Part shown: one piece after another, positions 4,918-5,255 of the stretch | Position numbering within the stretch: position 1 is the first letter of the stretch | Layout of the letters: every line of letters starts with the position of its first letter | Source: Lentisphaerota bacterium | GTDB lineage: Bacteria; Verrucomicrobiota; Kiritimatiellia; RFP12; UBA1067 | DNA: 5,255 bases | Direction of reading: 5' to 3' | Assembly (NCBI GenBank): GCA_022839525.1 | Contig: JALHET010000163.1 | Span: forward strand, 1-5,255 | Made by a program: the position numbers and the translations under genes | The notes under the pieces: generated by a model | Database searches by the model: none | Told to the model about the DNA's origin: nothing | Seen by the model: only the letters and a program-made list of their open reading frames with translations

Positions 4918-5255
4918 ATGGCGTCAAAGAAAAAAATTGCTGATCCGCGTCCGGATTGGGACACCTATTTCATGGAGATCGCCCAGGTAACCGCCACGCG
5001 GGCAAACTGTTCGCGCCGCAAGGTGGCTGCGGTGGTGGTGTCCGAGAACCGGATCATCTCAACCGGGTATAACGGCACGCCGCGCGGGGTCACCAACTGT
5101 TTCGAGGGCGGGTGCGCGCGTTGCGCGGGCCATGCGCCGTCGGGCGCCAGTCTGGAAGAGTGCATTTGCGTGCACGCGGAGCAGAACGCGATTTGCCAGG
5201 CGGCATATTACGGTATCCGCCTGGCGGGTGCCACGATCTATGTGACGATCAGCCC
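4918..5255 (+). CDS. dCMP deaminase family protein (ComEB type), 3' end outside window
   Basis: The frame opens at ATG 4918, seven bases after GGGAG at 4906-4910, and stays open to the window end, giving 112 full codons plus the first two bases of a proline codon. Deoxycytidylate deaminase converts dCMP to dUMP, feeding thymidylate synthesis in the cytoplasm. The N-terminal part has DWDTYFMEIAQVTATRANCSRRKVAAVVV (13-41), where KVAAVVV replaces the usual VGAVIV, and GYNGTPRG (50-57). A Cys-rich insert at 60-84 is typical of dCMP deaminases rather than tRNA or cytidine deaminases. The zinc and proton-shuttle motif CVHAEQNAI is at 84-92 (H86, E88). The chain reaches TIYVTIS then P, exactly where the second zinc motif PCxxC should begin, so those cysteines lie beyond the edge. 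At this point it looks intact, not broken. It has its own promoter and faces away from the decarboxylase. Confidence 0.93.
   Translation, partial: MASKKKIADPRPDWDTYFMEIAQVTATRANCSRRKVAAVVVSENRIISTGYNGTPRGVTNCFEGGCARCAGHAPSGASLEECICVHAEQNAICQAAYYGIRLAGATIYVTIS

Noticed and set aside
1..5255. CRISPR array, insertion sequence, toxin-antitoxin pair or phage genes
   Set aside because: No regularly spaced repeats, terminal inverted repeats, transposase, or small paired genes were seen on either strand.

Overview
The window is a GC-rich, gene-dense stretch of bacterial chromosome. The proteins point to a Gram-negative member of the PVC group (Verrucomicrobiota, Kiritimatiellota or Lentisphaerota). 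The reasons are a beta-barrel-like C-terminus ending in Phe, two tandem Gfo/Idh/MocA oxidoreductases with Tat signals (a class greatly expanded in PVC bacteria and Planctomycetes), and a lipoprotein signal on an acetolactate decarboxylase. The phylum is an inference from protein style and was not tested by any search.

Left, plus strand (1-3208): the end of a probable outer-membrane beta-barrel protein (1-428), a 147-base gap ending in a strong Shine-Dalgarno, then two Gfo/Idh/MocA family proteins (576-1703 and 1784-3208) separated by 80 bases that hold a small hairpin. Both begin with a twin-arginine motif and keep the Rossmann loop, a (D/E)KP motif and an HxxD active-site motif. They are diverged paralogs, probably co-transcribed, and likely act on sugars or sugar derivatives outside the cytoplasm. 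The substrate cannot be read from the sequence.

Middle (3209-3984): a convergent junction with a 10-bp hairpin at 3222-3245. Then, on the minus strand, a protein of the ureidoglycolate lyase (AllA) family (3299-3790) lies 20 bases downstream of a tRNA-Leu(UAA) gene (3811-3900) with encoded CCA. A good sigma70-type promoter precedes the tRNA, and none is seen between tRNA and protein gene, so the two may share one transcript.

Right (3985-5255): a minus-strand acetolactate decarboxylase (3985-4815) with all three zinc histidines and a lipoprotein-type signal peptide. Its promoter sits so close to the ATG that the mRNA may be leaderless. Divergent from it across 102 bases is a dCMP deaminase (from 4918), cut by the window end, with its own promoter and Shine-Dalgarno.

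I find no CRISPR, insertion sequence, prophage or other mobile element. I do not see a clearly new multi-gene system. The most interesting items are the tRNA-Leu/AllA-like dicistron with an altered WHH motif, the probably leaderless exported acetolactate decarboxylase, and the tandem Tat oxidoreductases.
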